Shown one piece after another: positions 17,654 to 25,678 of a stretch of 64,000 nucleotides of DNA. Each line of letters begins with the position of its first letter. The stretch's first letter is position 1. The position numbers were made by a program, and so were the translations under genes. Source of the DNA: Rhodovulum marinum (GTDB taxonomy: Bacteria > Pseudomonadota > Alphaproteobacteria > Rhodobacterales > Rhodobacteraceae); assembly GCF_004343075.1 (NCBI RefSeq), contig NZ_SLXP01000014.1:24014-88013 (forward strand), given 5' to 3'. Under the pieces are notes generated by a model. The model searched no databases. It was given only the letters and a program-made list of their open reading frames with translations, and was not told the DNA's origin.

Positions 17654-17927
17654 CGATTCGCTCCTTCAGGGCTTCGAACAGGGTTTCGGCCAGGCCGATT
17701 CCGCCGGCGCGGACCATTTCCCCGGCCTGGGCCTCGCGCAGGAAAGAGGCGAATTGTTCCTCGCCGATGCCGCCGCTGAATTCGCCGCCGGTTTCCCCCA
17801 GCCCGGCATGTTTCAGCATCTCGGCCAGGAACTGCGCCTCGAGTTTCTGGGCGGCCGCGCGCAGGCGCGTATCGCTGGCGGTCGGGGCGGGCGTGGGCGC
17901 GGTCGGGGCCGTGATCGGGGGAAGCAT
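17640..17927 (-). CDS. flgJ: FlgJ-like rod-binding protein
   Basis: 95 aa from the ATG at 17927 (AGGGAAA upstream); longer in-frame starts up to 18116 cross the promoter region and add non-conserved residues. The sequence KLEAQFLAEMLKHAGLGETGGEFSGGIGEEQFASFLREAQAGEMVRAGGIGLAETLFEAL matches the N-terminal rod-capping domain of FlgJ. There is no C-terminal muramidase domain, as usual for alphaproteobacterial single-domain FlgJ. It is divergent from fliK. Confidence 0.85.
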   Translation of the reverse strand: MLPPITAPTAPTPAPTASDTRLRAAAQKLEAQFLAEMLKHAGLGETGGEFSGGIGEEQFASFLREAQAGEMVRAGGIGLAETLFEALKERIDDAG

Positions 17928-18043
17928 GGCGGTTTCCCTAAATTGCGAGTCGTTTTTCCGTGTATGACGCGCATCCGGTAAAGAACCGGTAACCGCTTGC
18001 GGCCAATCTGCTCCCGACCAGTGGCAGAAGTCCGGCGAAACGC
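17928..18043. promoter_or_regulatory. flgJ/fliK divergent control region with direct repeat
   Basis: The 116-bp gap contains two copies of CCGGTAA at 17975-17981 and 17986-17992, spaced exactly 11 bp, i.e. on about the same face of the helix. A GANTC site (GAGTC) lies at 17947-17951. No clear sigma-54 or sigma-28 promoter was recognised. The repeat is a candidate operator for one or both genes. Confidence 0.35.
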
Positions 18044-19843
18044 ATGCAGTATGTTCATCTCTTCGAGTCCGCGGCTGTCCCCGCACCGGCACAGGGCGAC
18101 GGTGTCCGCGCGGCATCGCCTTCCCCGACGGGGCCGGGCGCGTTTCAGGCCGCGTTCACGCTTGGGCCTGGGGGCGCGCCGCAGGGGGACGGTGCCCCGT
18201 CGTCCGCGCCCGTGCGCCTGGTCAGCCGCTTTGCCCAGCTCGACCTGCCCGGTGAGGGCGACTCGACCGACCTGACCGGTCTCGAGGGCTGGATCGCACC
18301 CGGGCTGGCCGTCACAGGCGAGGTGCCGCAGGGTCCCGCCGGGGCAGGGCGGTCTGCCGAGGGTGCGCCGGAAGTGGCGCTGGCCGGTCCCGCGGCGGGC
18401 GATGCGACGCCGGATATGTCCCTCGCGGTCCAGGTGCCCGCCCAGCCGCAGACCGCCGCCCAGCCGCAGCGGCCAGACGCGGCGCAGACCGCCGCCCAAG
18501 CGCAGACCGCCGCCCAGGGCGTCTCCGCCGCCGCGTCCCCCCCCGCGACGGGGCCGCGCCCCGGCCAGGCGGCGGCGTCCGAGGCCGGCACACCGGCGCC
18601 CGGTGCTGCACGCCCGCCGCTGCCGAACGCGGCGGATCCCGCGGCGCCCGACGCGGCGCGCCCGGCCGCATCGCGCCGCGGCCCGGAGACAATCCCGCTC
18701 CCCTTCCCCGCCCCGGCCGACCCGGCCACCGGACAGACCGCCGCCCGGGCCCTGCCCGAAACGGGCGAGGCGCCGCGCGCGCCGCGGCCCGGTCCCTTGC
18801 CCGGCGGCCCGGCCGACACGCCCCCGGCGCCCCGGCCCCATGCCGCCGCAGATCGCCCCGCGGACGCGGCCCTTCCTGCCCGGTCATCGCCCCCCCCGGC
18901 GGCGGATGGGCCCGCCTTGGGCAGCCCGGCCGCCGCGTCGCCCGCGCCCATGCCCGCGCCGGTGCCCGCCGGTGCCGCGCCCGCCCAGGACCCGGCCGTC
19001 CCCGCCCCGTCCGGCGCCGCCCCCGCGCAACCGGCGGCCACCGATACCCCGCCGCCGGCCGATCCCCGCGGGCAGGCCGACCCGGCCGCGCCGGTGCGCC
19101 AGGCGGCGAACGGACCGCGTGCCGCGGCCCTGCCCGGTCAGGGGCCGGTCGACGCCCCGGCCGATGCCGCGGCTGCCGACCCGGACCCCCGCGCCGCGCC
19201 CGGCGATACCCCGCCCCCGGCCGACCGCCCCGGGCCGGCCACGCCGCCCGACAGCCGCCGCCCGGTGCACCCGTCGGCCGCGCCGGTCCAGGCCACCGAT
19301 GGCCCGGCCCAGCCCGACACGGCCCGCGCGACCCCCACCATGGCCGAGACCGCCCCGGCCGATCCGACCGCGCGCACCGAACTGGCCGGTCCCGACCGCC
19401 CGGCCCAGGACACGCCCCGCCCCGCCCAGCCGGCGCCGCGGCTGGCCGACGCGCCGCGCCCGGCGATGCGCACCATGGCCGAGGCGTTGCACCGCGCCTC
19501 TGACGGGTCGGTCGAACTGACCCTCAGCCCCGAGGAGCTTGGCCGCGTGCGGCTGACCCTCAACCCCGGCGATGGCGCGATCACCGTCACGATCAACGCC
19601 GAGCGTGGCGAGACGATGGACCTGATGCGCCGCCATGCCGACCTGCTGAACAGCGCGATGCGCGAGCTGGGCTATGGCGAGGTGGTGCTGGATTTCGCGG
19701 GCAAGGGCACCGGCCAGGGTCAGACCCCGCAGGCCGATCCCGCGGCGCCCGCGCCCGGCGATGACCCCGCGCTGGCGCCCGCTGCGGTGCCCGGCCCCCG
19801 ATCCCGCCTTGCCGCCGATGGCGGTCTTGACCTGCGCCTGTGA
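18044..19843 (+). CDS. fliK: Flagellar hook-length control protein FliK
   Basis: 599 aa. FliK is secreted during hook assembly and triggers the FlhB specificity switch. About residues 80-470 are extremely Pro/Ala-rich and probably disordered, consistent with a molecular ruler. The conserved C-terminal domain (FliK_C) is at about 475-565: SVELTLSPEELGRVRLTLNPGDGAITVTINAERGETMDLMRRHADLLNSAMRELGY. The flexible part carries repeats such as QTAAQPQ/QTAAQAQ. The gene is followed 13 bp later by flgD. Confidence 0.93.
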   Translation: MQYVHLFESAAVPAPAQGDGVRAASPSPTGPGAFQAAFTLGPGGAPQGDGAPSSAPVRLVSRFAQLDLPGEGDSTDLTGLEGWIAPGLAVTGEVPQGPAGAGRSAEGAPEVALAGPAAGDATPDMSLAVQVPAQPQTAAQPQRPDAAQTAAQAQTAAQGVSAAASPPATGPRPGQAAASEAGTPAPGAARPPLPNAADPAAPDAARPAASRRGPETIPLPFPAPADPATGQTAARALPETGEAPRAPRPGPLPGGPADTPPAPRPHAAADRPADAALPARSSPPPAADGPALGSPAAASPAPMPAPVPAGAAPAQDPAVPAPSGAAPAQPAATDTPPPADPRGQADPAAPVRQAANGPRAAALPGQGPVDAPADAAAADPDPRAAPGDTPPPADRPGPATPPDSRRPVHPSAAPVQATDGPAQPDTARATPTMAETAPADPTARTELAGPDRPAQDTPRPAQPAPRLADAPRPAMRTMAEALHRASDGSVELTLSPEELGRVRLTLNPGDGAITVTINAERGETMDLMRRHADLLNSAMRELGYGEVVLDFAGKGTGQGQTPQADPAAPAPGDDPALAPAAVPGPRSRLAADGGLDLRL

Positions 19844-19856
19844 AAGGACCGACCCG

Positions 19857-20522
19857 ATGGACAGCGTAACCTCTGCCACCACCACGGCGACGACGGCCAC
19901 GGCCGCCGCCGAGACCAAGACCGGCAATGCCGCGATCAGCAGCGATTTCGAGACGTTCCTCAAGATGCTGACGGTCCAGATGACCAACCAGGACCCGCTG
20001 AACCCGATCGAATCGTCGGATTACGCCGTGCAGCTCGCGACCTTTTCGGGGGTCGAACAGCAGGTGCAGACCAACGATTTGCTGAAGACGCTGACCGAAA
20101 CCCTGGGCGGCGCGGGGTTGTCGCAATATGGCGACTGGGTCGGGATGGAGGGGCGCGCCAAGGTGCCCGCCGTGTTTGACGGATCGCCGATCACCGTGCT
20201 GCCCAAACCCTCGACCGAGGCGGACGCCGCACAGCTTGTCGTGCGTGACGCCAACGGGACCGAGGTGCAGCGCCAGTCGATCGGCACCAGCGCGGCGGCG
20301 ATCGAGTGGACAGGCACCGGCGTCAACGGCGCGGCCTTGGCCGAGGGCACCTACAGTTTCGTGGTCGAAAGCTTTCTCGATGGCGCCCGCATCGCCGAAA
20401 GCGCGGCCGAGGTCTACGTTCCCATCACCGAGGTGCGCAGCGATGCCAGCGGCGTGACCCTGGTGTTCGAAGGCGGCGGCGAGGCGTCGGCCTCGTCGGT
20501 GTCGGCGCTGCGCCAGCCCTAG
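19857..20522 (+). CDS. flgD: Flagellar hook assembly scaffold FlgD
   Basis: 221 aa from the ATG at 19857 with GAAAGGA 8 bases upstream. FlgD caps the growing hook. The N-terminal signature DFETFLKMLTVQMTNQDPLNPIESSDYAVQLATFSGVEQQVQTNDLL is unmistakable, followed by the FLIG-like/tudor domain with GTSAAAIEWTGTGVNGAALAEGTYSF. It is co-transcribed with fliK. It converges with ubiB after 16 bp. Confidence 0.96.
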   Translation: MDSVTSATTTATTATAAAETKTGNAAISSDFETFLKMLTVQMTNQDPLNPIESSDYAVQLATFSGVEQQVQTNDLLKTLTETLGGAGLSQYGDWVGMEGRAKVPAVFDGSPITVLPKPSTEADAAQLVVRDANGTEVQRQSIGTSAAAIEWTGTGVNGAALAEGTYSFVVESFLDGARIAESAAEVYVPITEVRSDASGVTLVFEGGGEASASSVSALRQP

Positions 20523-20538
20523 GGGGCCGGCGCCGCCC

Positions 20539-22068
20539 TCAGACCAGAATCGCCAGCGCCACCAGCGCGCCGCCCAGCGCCGCGCCCGTGCCCATCCACA
20601 GCGCGGCGTGCCGCGTTGTCGGGCGCGGGTGGTCGGGCGCGGTCTGCGACTGGCGGATCAGCGCCGCCTCGGCCATCTGCGGCAGTTGCGGGCCGAACCG
20701 CGACAGCACCCGCACCGTGCGCACCAGGTCGCGCGCCAGCGCCTTGGGCCCGATGTTTTCCTTGATGTAGGATTCCACGATGGGCCGGGCGACTTCCCAG
20801 ATGTTGATCGACGGGTTGAGCGACCGCGACACCCCCTCGACCACCACCATCGTCCGCTGCAACAGGATCAGCTCGGTCCGCGTGGCCATGCCGAACCGTT
20901 CCGTCACCTCGAACAGGTAGGCCAGCAGCTTGGCCATCGAGATATGCGTGGCGTCCATCCCGAAGATCGGCTCGCCCACCGACCGCAGCGCCTGCGCGAA
21001 CTCGTCGATATCCTGGTCGGCGGGGACATAGCCCGCCTCGAAATGCACCTCGGCGACGCGGCGGTAATCGCGGCGGATGAACCCGTACAGGATCTCGGCA
21101 TAGACGCGGCGGGTGTATTCGTCGATCCGCCCCATGATGCCGAAATCGAACACCAGGATGTCGCCGTTCGGGCCGACCTTCATGTTGCCCTGGTGCATGT
21201 CGGCATGGAAGAACCCGTCGCGCAGCGCGTGGCTGAGGAACATCGACAGCACCCGCTCGCCCAGCGCGCGCCGGTCGTGGCCGGCGGCGTCGATCGCGGC
21301 GTTGTCGCCCAGCGGTACGCCCTCGCACCAGCCCAGCGTCATCACCCGCTTGCCCGACAGGGGCCAGATCACCCGCGGCACCGCAAAGCCCGGGTCGTTC
21401 TCGGTGTTGGCGGCGTATTCCGCCGCGGCCGAGGTCTCGATCCGCAGGTCCAGCTCGCCCGTCACCACCCCGTCGAAATGGGCGATCACGTCGGTCGGGC
21501 GCAGCCGCCGCGAGAACGGCGCCAACAGCTCGATGGTCGAGGCGGCGAAATAGAACGCGTCGATATCGCGGCGGAAGTTGCGCTCGACATTCGGGCGCAG
21601 CACCTTGACCGCGACCTGCTGGCCGGTCTCGCGGATCCGCGCCTTGTGCACCTGCGCGATCGAGGCCGCGGCGATCGGTTCCGAGAATTCCGAGAACAGC
21701 TCGTCGGCGGGCCGGCCCAGCTCCTGGGCGACGGTCTCCTTGGCGACCTCGATCGGGAAGGGCGGCAGCTTGTCCTGCAGCACGCGCAGCTGCACCGCCA
21801 GCTCGTCGCCGACCACGTCGGGCCGCGTCGACAGGATCTGGCCGAACTTGATATAGGCCGGGCCCAGCGCCGACAGCGCGCGGGTCACCGGGGGCTGCGT
21901 CTCGTCGCCCTTTTCGCCCAGCCACTTGAACGGCCAGCCGAGGATGCGCGCCGCCGCCCGCACGCTGGCCGGGGCTTCCATCGCCTCCAGCACGAAACGG
22001 TTCGCGCCGGTGCGTTCGAACGTGGCCAGCGTCTGCACCAGCCGGACGATGTTGTGAGGACCGCGCAC
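20539..22068 (-). CDS. ubiB: Ubiquinone biosynthesis regulatory kinase-like protein UbiB
   Basis: 509 aa from a GTG start immediately adjacent to the ubiE stop. UbiB is an ABC1/ADCK-family atypical kinase/ATPase needed for ubiquinone synthesis. The family motif KxGQ is seen as AYIKFGQILSTRPD, the Ala-rich nucleotide loop as AAASIAQVHKA, and the HADMHQGN and DFG-type segments (VFDFGIMGRID) follow. Two C-terminal membrane helices are expected; one (HAALWMGTGAALGGALVALAILV) is visible. It follows ubiE in one operon. Confidence 0.96.
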   Translation of the reverse strand: MRGPHNIVRLVQTLATFERTGANRFVLEAMEAPASVRAAARILGWPFKWLGEKGDETQPPVTRALSALGPAYIKFGQILSTRPDVVGDELAVQLRVLQDKLPPFPIEVAKETVAQELGRPADELFSEFSEPIAAASIAQVHKARIRETGQQVAVKVLRPNVERNFRRDIDAFYFAASTIELLAPFSRRLRPTDVIAHFDGVVTGELDLRIETSAAAEYAANTENDPGFAVPRVIWPLSGKRVMTLGWCEGVPLGDNAAIDAAGHDRRALGERVLSMFLSHALRDGFFHADMHQGNMKVGPNGDILVFDFGIMGRIDEYTRRVYAEILYGFIRRDYRRVAEVHFEAGYVPADQDIDEFAQALRSVGEPIFGMDATHISMAKLLAYLFEVTERFGMATRTELILLQRTMVVVEGVSRSLNPSINIWEVARPIVESYIKENIGPKALARDLVRTVRVLSRFGPQLPQMAEAALIRQSQTAPDHPRPTTRHAALWMGTGAALGGALVALAILV

Positions 22069-22821
22069 CTAGAGCTTCCACCCCGAATGCAGCGCCGCGA
22101 TGCCCATCGACAGGTTGCGGTATTTCACCTGCCCGAACCCGGCCTTGCGGATCATGCCCGCAAATGTCTCCTGGTCGGGGAACTTGCGGATCGATTCCAC
22201 CAGGTATTGATAGGATGCCCGGTCATTCGCCACGATCTGCCCCATCACCGGGATCACGTTGAACGAATAGCGGTCATAGGCCCATTGCATCGCGGGGTTC
22301 GGCAGCTGGCTGAACTCCAGGATCATCAGCCGCCCGCCCGGTTTCAGCACCCGGAATGCCTCGTCCAGCCAGTCCTGGATGCGGGTGATGTTCCGCGTGC
22401 CGAAGGCGTTGGTGACCACGTCAAAGGAATTGTCCGCGAACGGGAGCGCCATCGCATCGCCCGTCACCCAGTCCAGGCTGTCGGCCAGCGCCGCGGCATC
22501 GGCCCGCTTGCGCCCCTCGACCAGCATCGATTCCGTCATGTCGCAGACCACCGCCTGCGCCCCCGGCGCGCGTTTCAGGAACCGGAACGAAATGTCGCCG
22601 GTGCCCCCCGCCACGTCCAGCAGACGTTGCCAGGGCTGCGGCGCCAGCCAGTCCATCATCGCGTCTTTCCACACGCGGTGGATGCCGCCCGACATCAGGT
22701 CGTTCATCAGGTCATAGCGCGAGGCCACGCGGGTAAAGACCCCGTGGACCATCCCTGCCTTTTCCTCTTCGGCGACCGTCTGGAAACCGAAATGGGTGGT
22801 GTTCTGGGCTTGCTCTGTCAT
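22069..22821 (-). CDS. ubiE: Ubiquinone/menaquinone C-methyltransferase UbiE
   Basis: 250 aa SAM-dependent methyltransferase that C-methylates the quinone ring. It has the N-terminal [43 protein letters not shown] block typical of UbiE, the SAM motif [15 protein letters not shown], and the C-terminal [11 protein letters not shown]. Photosynthetic bacteria need ubiquinone as the QB acceptor, so it serves both respiration and the reaction centre. The promoter appears to overlap that of mutM. Confidence 0.97.
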   Translation of the reverse strand: MTEQAQNTTHFGFQTVAEEEKAGMVHGVFTRVASRYDLMNDLMSGGIHRVWKDAMMDWLAPQPWQRLLDVAGGTGDISFRFLKRAPGAQAVVCDMTESMLVEGRKRADAAALADSLDWVTGDAMALPFADNSFDVVTNAFGTRNITRIQDWLDEAFRVLKPGGRLMILEFSQLPNPAMQWAYDRYSFNVIPVMGQIVANDRASYQYLVESIRKFPDQETFAGMIRKAGFGQVKYRNLSMGIAALHSGWKL

Positions 22822-22851
22822 GGGGCCTTGCCGTTGATCTTTCGCGCCCTT

Positions 22852-22880
22852 CTTATAAGGCGCCCTGCGGGGGTTACAAT
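22852..22880. promoter_or_regulatory. Superimposed divergent promoters for ubiE and mutM
   Basis: Read leftwards, TTGTAA (22879-22874) and TATAAG (22857-22852) are separated by 16 bases and match sigma-70 -35/-10 boxes 4/6 and 5/6. Read rightwards, CTTATA (22852-22857) and TACAAT (22875-22880) are separated by 17 bases, matching 3/6 and 5/6. The two promoters would occupy the same DNA, so polymerases could not bind both at once. Predicted leaders are about 20-25 nt on each side. Confidence 0.55.
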
Positions 22881-22907
22881 GCGCAGCCGATCACAAGGAA
22901 GGGCACG

Positions 22908-23759
22908 ATGCCCGAATTGCCAGAGGTAGAGACAGTGCGTCGCGGTCTGGCCCCCGCGGTGGAAGGCGACGTGATCGCCCGGGCACGCGTGAATCGCCCC
23001 GACCTGCGCTGGCCCTTCCCCGACCGGATGGCCGAACGGCTGACCGGGGCGCGGGTGATCCGGCTGGGGCGGCGGTCGAAATACCTGCTGGCCGATCTGT
23101 CCACCGGCGAAACGCTGGTCTGGCACCTGGGCATGTCGGGGCGGGTGCTGGTCTCGGGGCGGATGCTGGGCGATTATGTCCACGACCACCCCGCGCCCGC
23201 GAAACACGATCACGTCGTGTTCGACATGGGGCGCGGCGCGCGCATCACCTTCAACGACGCCCGCCGCTTCGGCGCGATGGACCTGGTCGCGACGGATCGG
23301 GTCGAGTCGCACTGGCTGCTGGCGGGGCTGGGGCCCGAACCCTTGGGCAACGCCTTCGACGAACCCTATCTGGTGGCCCGGCTGCGCGGCCGGATGACCC
23401 CGATCAAGGCCGCGCTGCTGGACCAGCGCGTGGTGGCGGGGCTGGGCAATATCTATGTCTGCGAGGCGCTGCACCGCGCGGGCATCTCGCCCCGGCGCAA
23501 GGCGGGCCGTATTGCCGCACCCCGTGTCGCCGGGCTTGTCCCGGTGATCCGCCAGGTCCTGGCCGAGGCGATCGAGGCGGGCGGGTCGTCCCTGCGCGAT
23601 TACCGCCAGGCCGATGGCGAACTTGGCTATTTCCAGCACGCCTTCCGGGCCTATGGCCGCGAGGGTGCGCCGTGCCCGGCGGACGGGTGCACCGGCACGA
23701 TCGCCCGCATCGTGCAGTCGGGGCGGTCCACCTTCTACTGCCCGCAATGCCAAAGATAG
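22908..23759 (+). CDS. mutM: Formamidopyrimidine-DNA glycosylase
   Basis: 283 aa. MutM/Fpg removes 8-oxoguanine and other oxidised purines. The N-terminus [14 protein letters not shown] carries the catalytic Pro2 and Glu3, the central KSKYL-like loop is RSKYLLADL, and the C-terminal zinc finger has its four Cys (CPADGC...FYCPQC). AAGGAAGG lies upstream of the ATG. An oxidative-repair enzyme divergent from ubiquinone genes is a common alphaproteobacterial arrangement. Confidence 0.97.
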   Translation: MPELPEVETVRRGLAPAVEGDVIARARVNRPDLRWPFPDRMAERLTGARVIRLGRRSKYLLADLSTGETLVWHLGMSGRVLVSGRMLGDYVHDHPAPAKHDHVVFDMGRGARITFNDARRFGAMDLVATDRVESHWLLAGLGPEPLGNAFDEPYLVARLRGRMTPIKAALLDQRVVAGLGNIYVCEALHRAGISPRRKAGRIAAPRVAGLVPVIRQVLAEAIEAGGSSLRDYRQADGELGYFQHAFRAYGREGAPCPADGCTGTIARIVQSGRSTFYCPQCQR

Positions 23760-23821
23760 CTTGAACGCCGGGGCCAGACTGCTAAGGACTCGGGTTCGAA
23801 CGGAACGGAGGCAAGGCCCCC

Positions 23822-24598
23822 ATGGCTTACAAGACGCTGATCGTCGAGATCGAGGACCACGTGGCGCTGATCCGGTTGAACCGGCCCGACGCGCTGAACG
23901 CCCTGAACGCCGAACTGATGGGCGAACTGGCCGATGCCGTGTCCCAGGCCGACGCCAACGACAAGGTGCGCGTGATCGTGCTGACCGGCTCGGAAAAGGC
24001 ATTCGCCGCCGGGGCCGACGTGCGCGAGATGAGCACCAAGAGTTTCGTGGACGTGTTCGGGGGCGACCTGTTCACGCCCGAGACCGAGAAATTCCTGGCC
24101 TGCCGCAAGCCGATCATCGCCGCGGTGTCCGGCTATGCGCTGGGCGGGGGCTGCGAACTGGCGATGATGTGCGATTTCATCATCGCCGCCGACACCGCCA
24201 AGTTCGGCCAGCCTGAAATCAACCTGGGCGTGGTGGCCGGCATCGGCGGCACCCAGCGCCTGACCCGCATCGTGGGCAAGTCCAAGGCGATGGACATGCA
24301 CCTGACAGGCCGGTTCATGGACGCCGAAGAGGCCGAGCGCGCCGGGCTGGTGTCCCGCGTCGTGCCCGCCAAGAAGCTGATGGAAGAGGCGATGGCCGCG
24401 GCCAGCAAGATCGCCGAGAAATCCGCGCTGACGGTGATGGCGGTCAAGGAATGCGTGAACCGCAGCTATGAAACCACGCTGCGCGAGGGGCTGCTGTTCG
24501 AGCGGCGGATGTTCCACATGATGTTCGCCACCGAGGACCAGTCCGAGGGCATGCAGGCCTTCGTCGAAAAGCGCGAGCCGCAATTCCGCGACAAGTGA
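23822..24598 (+). CDS. Enoyl-CoA hydratase (crotonase family)
   Basis: 258 aa, the standard length. It hydrates trans-2-enoyl-CoA in fatty-acid oxidation. The oxyanion-hole segment [11 protein letters not shown] and the catalytic-Glu motifs [15 protein letters not shown] and [20 protein letters not shown] are complete. GGAGGCAAG precedes the start. The closest functional label is short-chain enoyl-CoA hydratase (EC 4.2.1.17), though substrate cannot be fixed from sequence. It sits upstream of rpsT-dnaA. Confidence 0.93.
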   Translation: MAYKTLIVEIEDHVALIRLNRPDALNALNAELMGELADAVSQADANDKVRVIVLTGSEKAFAAGADVREMSTKSFVDVFGGDLFTPETEKFLACRKPIIAAVSGYALGGGCELAMMCDFIIAADTAKFGQPEINLGVVAGIGGTQRLTRIVGKSKAMDMHLTGRFMDAEEAERAGLVSRVVPAKKLMEEAMAAASKIAEKSALTVMAVKECVNRSYETTLREGLLFERRMFHMMFATEDQSEGMQAFVEKREPQFRDK

Positions 24599-24623
24599 TC
24601 GGCCGCGCGGGGTCCGAAAAGAG

Positions 24624-24667
24624 TCATATGGATTTCATATGCGATTCATATGGAATTCATATCGCGA
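24624..24667. repeat. Exact tandem array of four AT-rich 11-mers (TCATATG type)
   Basis: Four back-to-back 11-bp units: TCATATGGATT, TCATATGCGAT, TCATATGGAAT and TCATATCGCGA. The first six bases (TCATAT) are identical in all; the palindrome CATATG is intact in the first three. One unit is close to one helical turn, so the sites face the same side. GANTC sites overlap units 1 and 3 (GAGTC 24621-24625; GATTC 24643-24647). The array is much more AT-rich than its surroundings. It lies 25 bp past the enoyl-CoA hydratase gene and 163 bp before rpsT. An operator, a DNA-unwinding element or a nucleoid-protein site are possible. Confidence 0.8.
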
Positions 24668-24829
24668 TTTTCCGGGTTCCCTTGCGCGCCGTTCTGCCCT
24701 ATACGCCGGGGCCTACATGCGCGTGAGGCCCGCTCTGGCCGGAATCAGCCGGTTGTCTGGAACCCGGCCCGGGGCTCGTTGCGCGACAGATTTTGACCGA
24801 ACGAACCCGGACCGAAGGACCTGAAGACA
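24668..24829 (+). promoter_or_regulatory. Leader/promoter region of rpsT
   Basis: Between the 11-mer array and rpsT is a possible -10 box CTATAC around 24698-24703, but no convincing -35 at 16-18 bp. GAAGGACC near 24813-24821 provides the ribosome-binding site. Nothing else was recognised. Confidence 0.3.
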
Positions 24830-25096
24830 ATGGCAAATTCGCCCCAAGCCAAGAAACGCGCCCGCCAGGCCGAGCGCCGCACCGCGATCAACAAGGCGCG
24901 CCGCTCGCGCATCCGCACCTTCCTGCGCAAGGTCGAAGAGGCCATCGCCTCCGGCGACCAGGAAGCCGCCACCGCCGCCCTCCGCCAGGCCCAGCCCGAA
25001 CTGATGCGCGGCGTCACCAAAGGCGTTCTTCACAAGAACACCGTGGCACGCAAAATGTCGCGCCTGTCGGCCCGGGTGAAGGCGCTCGGCGCCTGA
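24830..25096 (+). CDS. rpsT: 30S ribosomal protein S20
   Basis: 88 aa, very basic, with the S20 signature [39 protein letters not shown] and the ending [19 protein letters not shown]. It binds 16S rRNA in the small subunit. rpsT upstream of dnaA is a conserved alphaproteobacterial neighbourhood. A strong terminator follows at once, so it is not co-transcribed with dnaA. Confidence 0.98.
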   Translation: MANSPQAKKRARQAERRTAINKARRSRIRTFLRKVEEAIASGDQEAATAALRQAQPELMRGVTKGVLHKNTVARKMSRLSARVKALGA

Positions 25097-25120
25097 TCGG
25101 CCATAAAAACAAGGCTTTTG

Positions 25121-25154
25121 AAGGGCGTGGCACTGGCCGCGCCCTTTTGTTTTC
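25121..25154 (+). terminator. Rho-independent terminator of rpsT
   Basis: An 11-bp stem (AAGGGCGTGGC / GCCGCGCCCTT, one G-U pair) with the loop ACTG is followed directly by TTGTTTT. It lies 24 bp after the rpsT stop. Confidence 0.9.
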
Positions 25155-25678
25155 GGGGCGCGAAATCGGGTCGCGTGGCGGCTCTGCCACGGGGCCCGGA
25201 TTCGTTCCCGGCAAAGCCCAAGTCAAGGTCTAAGTTCTGTTGCGCCTGTCTCGAGGGGCGGGCTACCGTCTTGAGGCGATTCACATCGACTTGGGGGGAC
25301 ATGACGCACGCGGTCCCCCGGGACCGTTCCGCTGGCCTGGTGGTGCATGGCCTGGAACGCTCGCGGGGGCAGGATTCGGATTTCGCGACGATTGGGGGAT
25401 CGGCGAAAATTCGGACGCGATTGCAGGCCCTTGCCGGAACTGGCTTCCGGCGTTCCGGCCTCATGTCCAAGGTTGCCCGCGCGGAAGCGGAGCAGGAGAA
25501 ATGGGAACCGGCGCCTGTCCGACAGGTTTGGCCGGGGTCGATCTCTTTTGCTCCTTGGTCCGTTCGCGTGGCGCCGCCCGCCGGGTCTTTGGGGACGCCG
25601 GGGGCGGTGGTCCGTGGCCGGAACGGCACGATGATCCCGTCTGCCAGATGATCAGGGACGGAGCGAAAGCGGGCAAAA
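25155..25678. other. Gene-free region upstream of dnaA
   Basis: Between the rpsT terminator and dnaA are about 520 bp with no credible coding sequence; two open frames here have no recognisable protein features and overlap each other. No good DnaA box (TTATCCACA) was found by eye, so an origin cannot be claimed. Three GANTC methylation sites occur at 25199-25203, 25278-25282 and 25373-25377. The dnaA promoter must lie here but was not identified with confidence. Confidence 0.6.

Noticed and set aside
20608..22929. 773-codon forward open frame opposite ubiB-ubiE
   Set aside because: ubiB and ubiE are certain; the opposite frame is His/Arg/Asp-rich without any domain.
25155..25678. Replication origin oriC
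   Set aside because: No DnaA-box cluster could be seen; proximity to dnaA alone is not enough.
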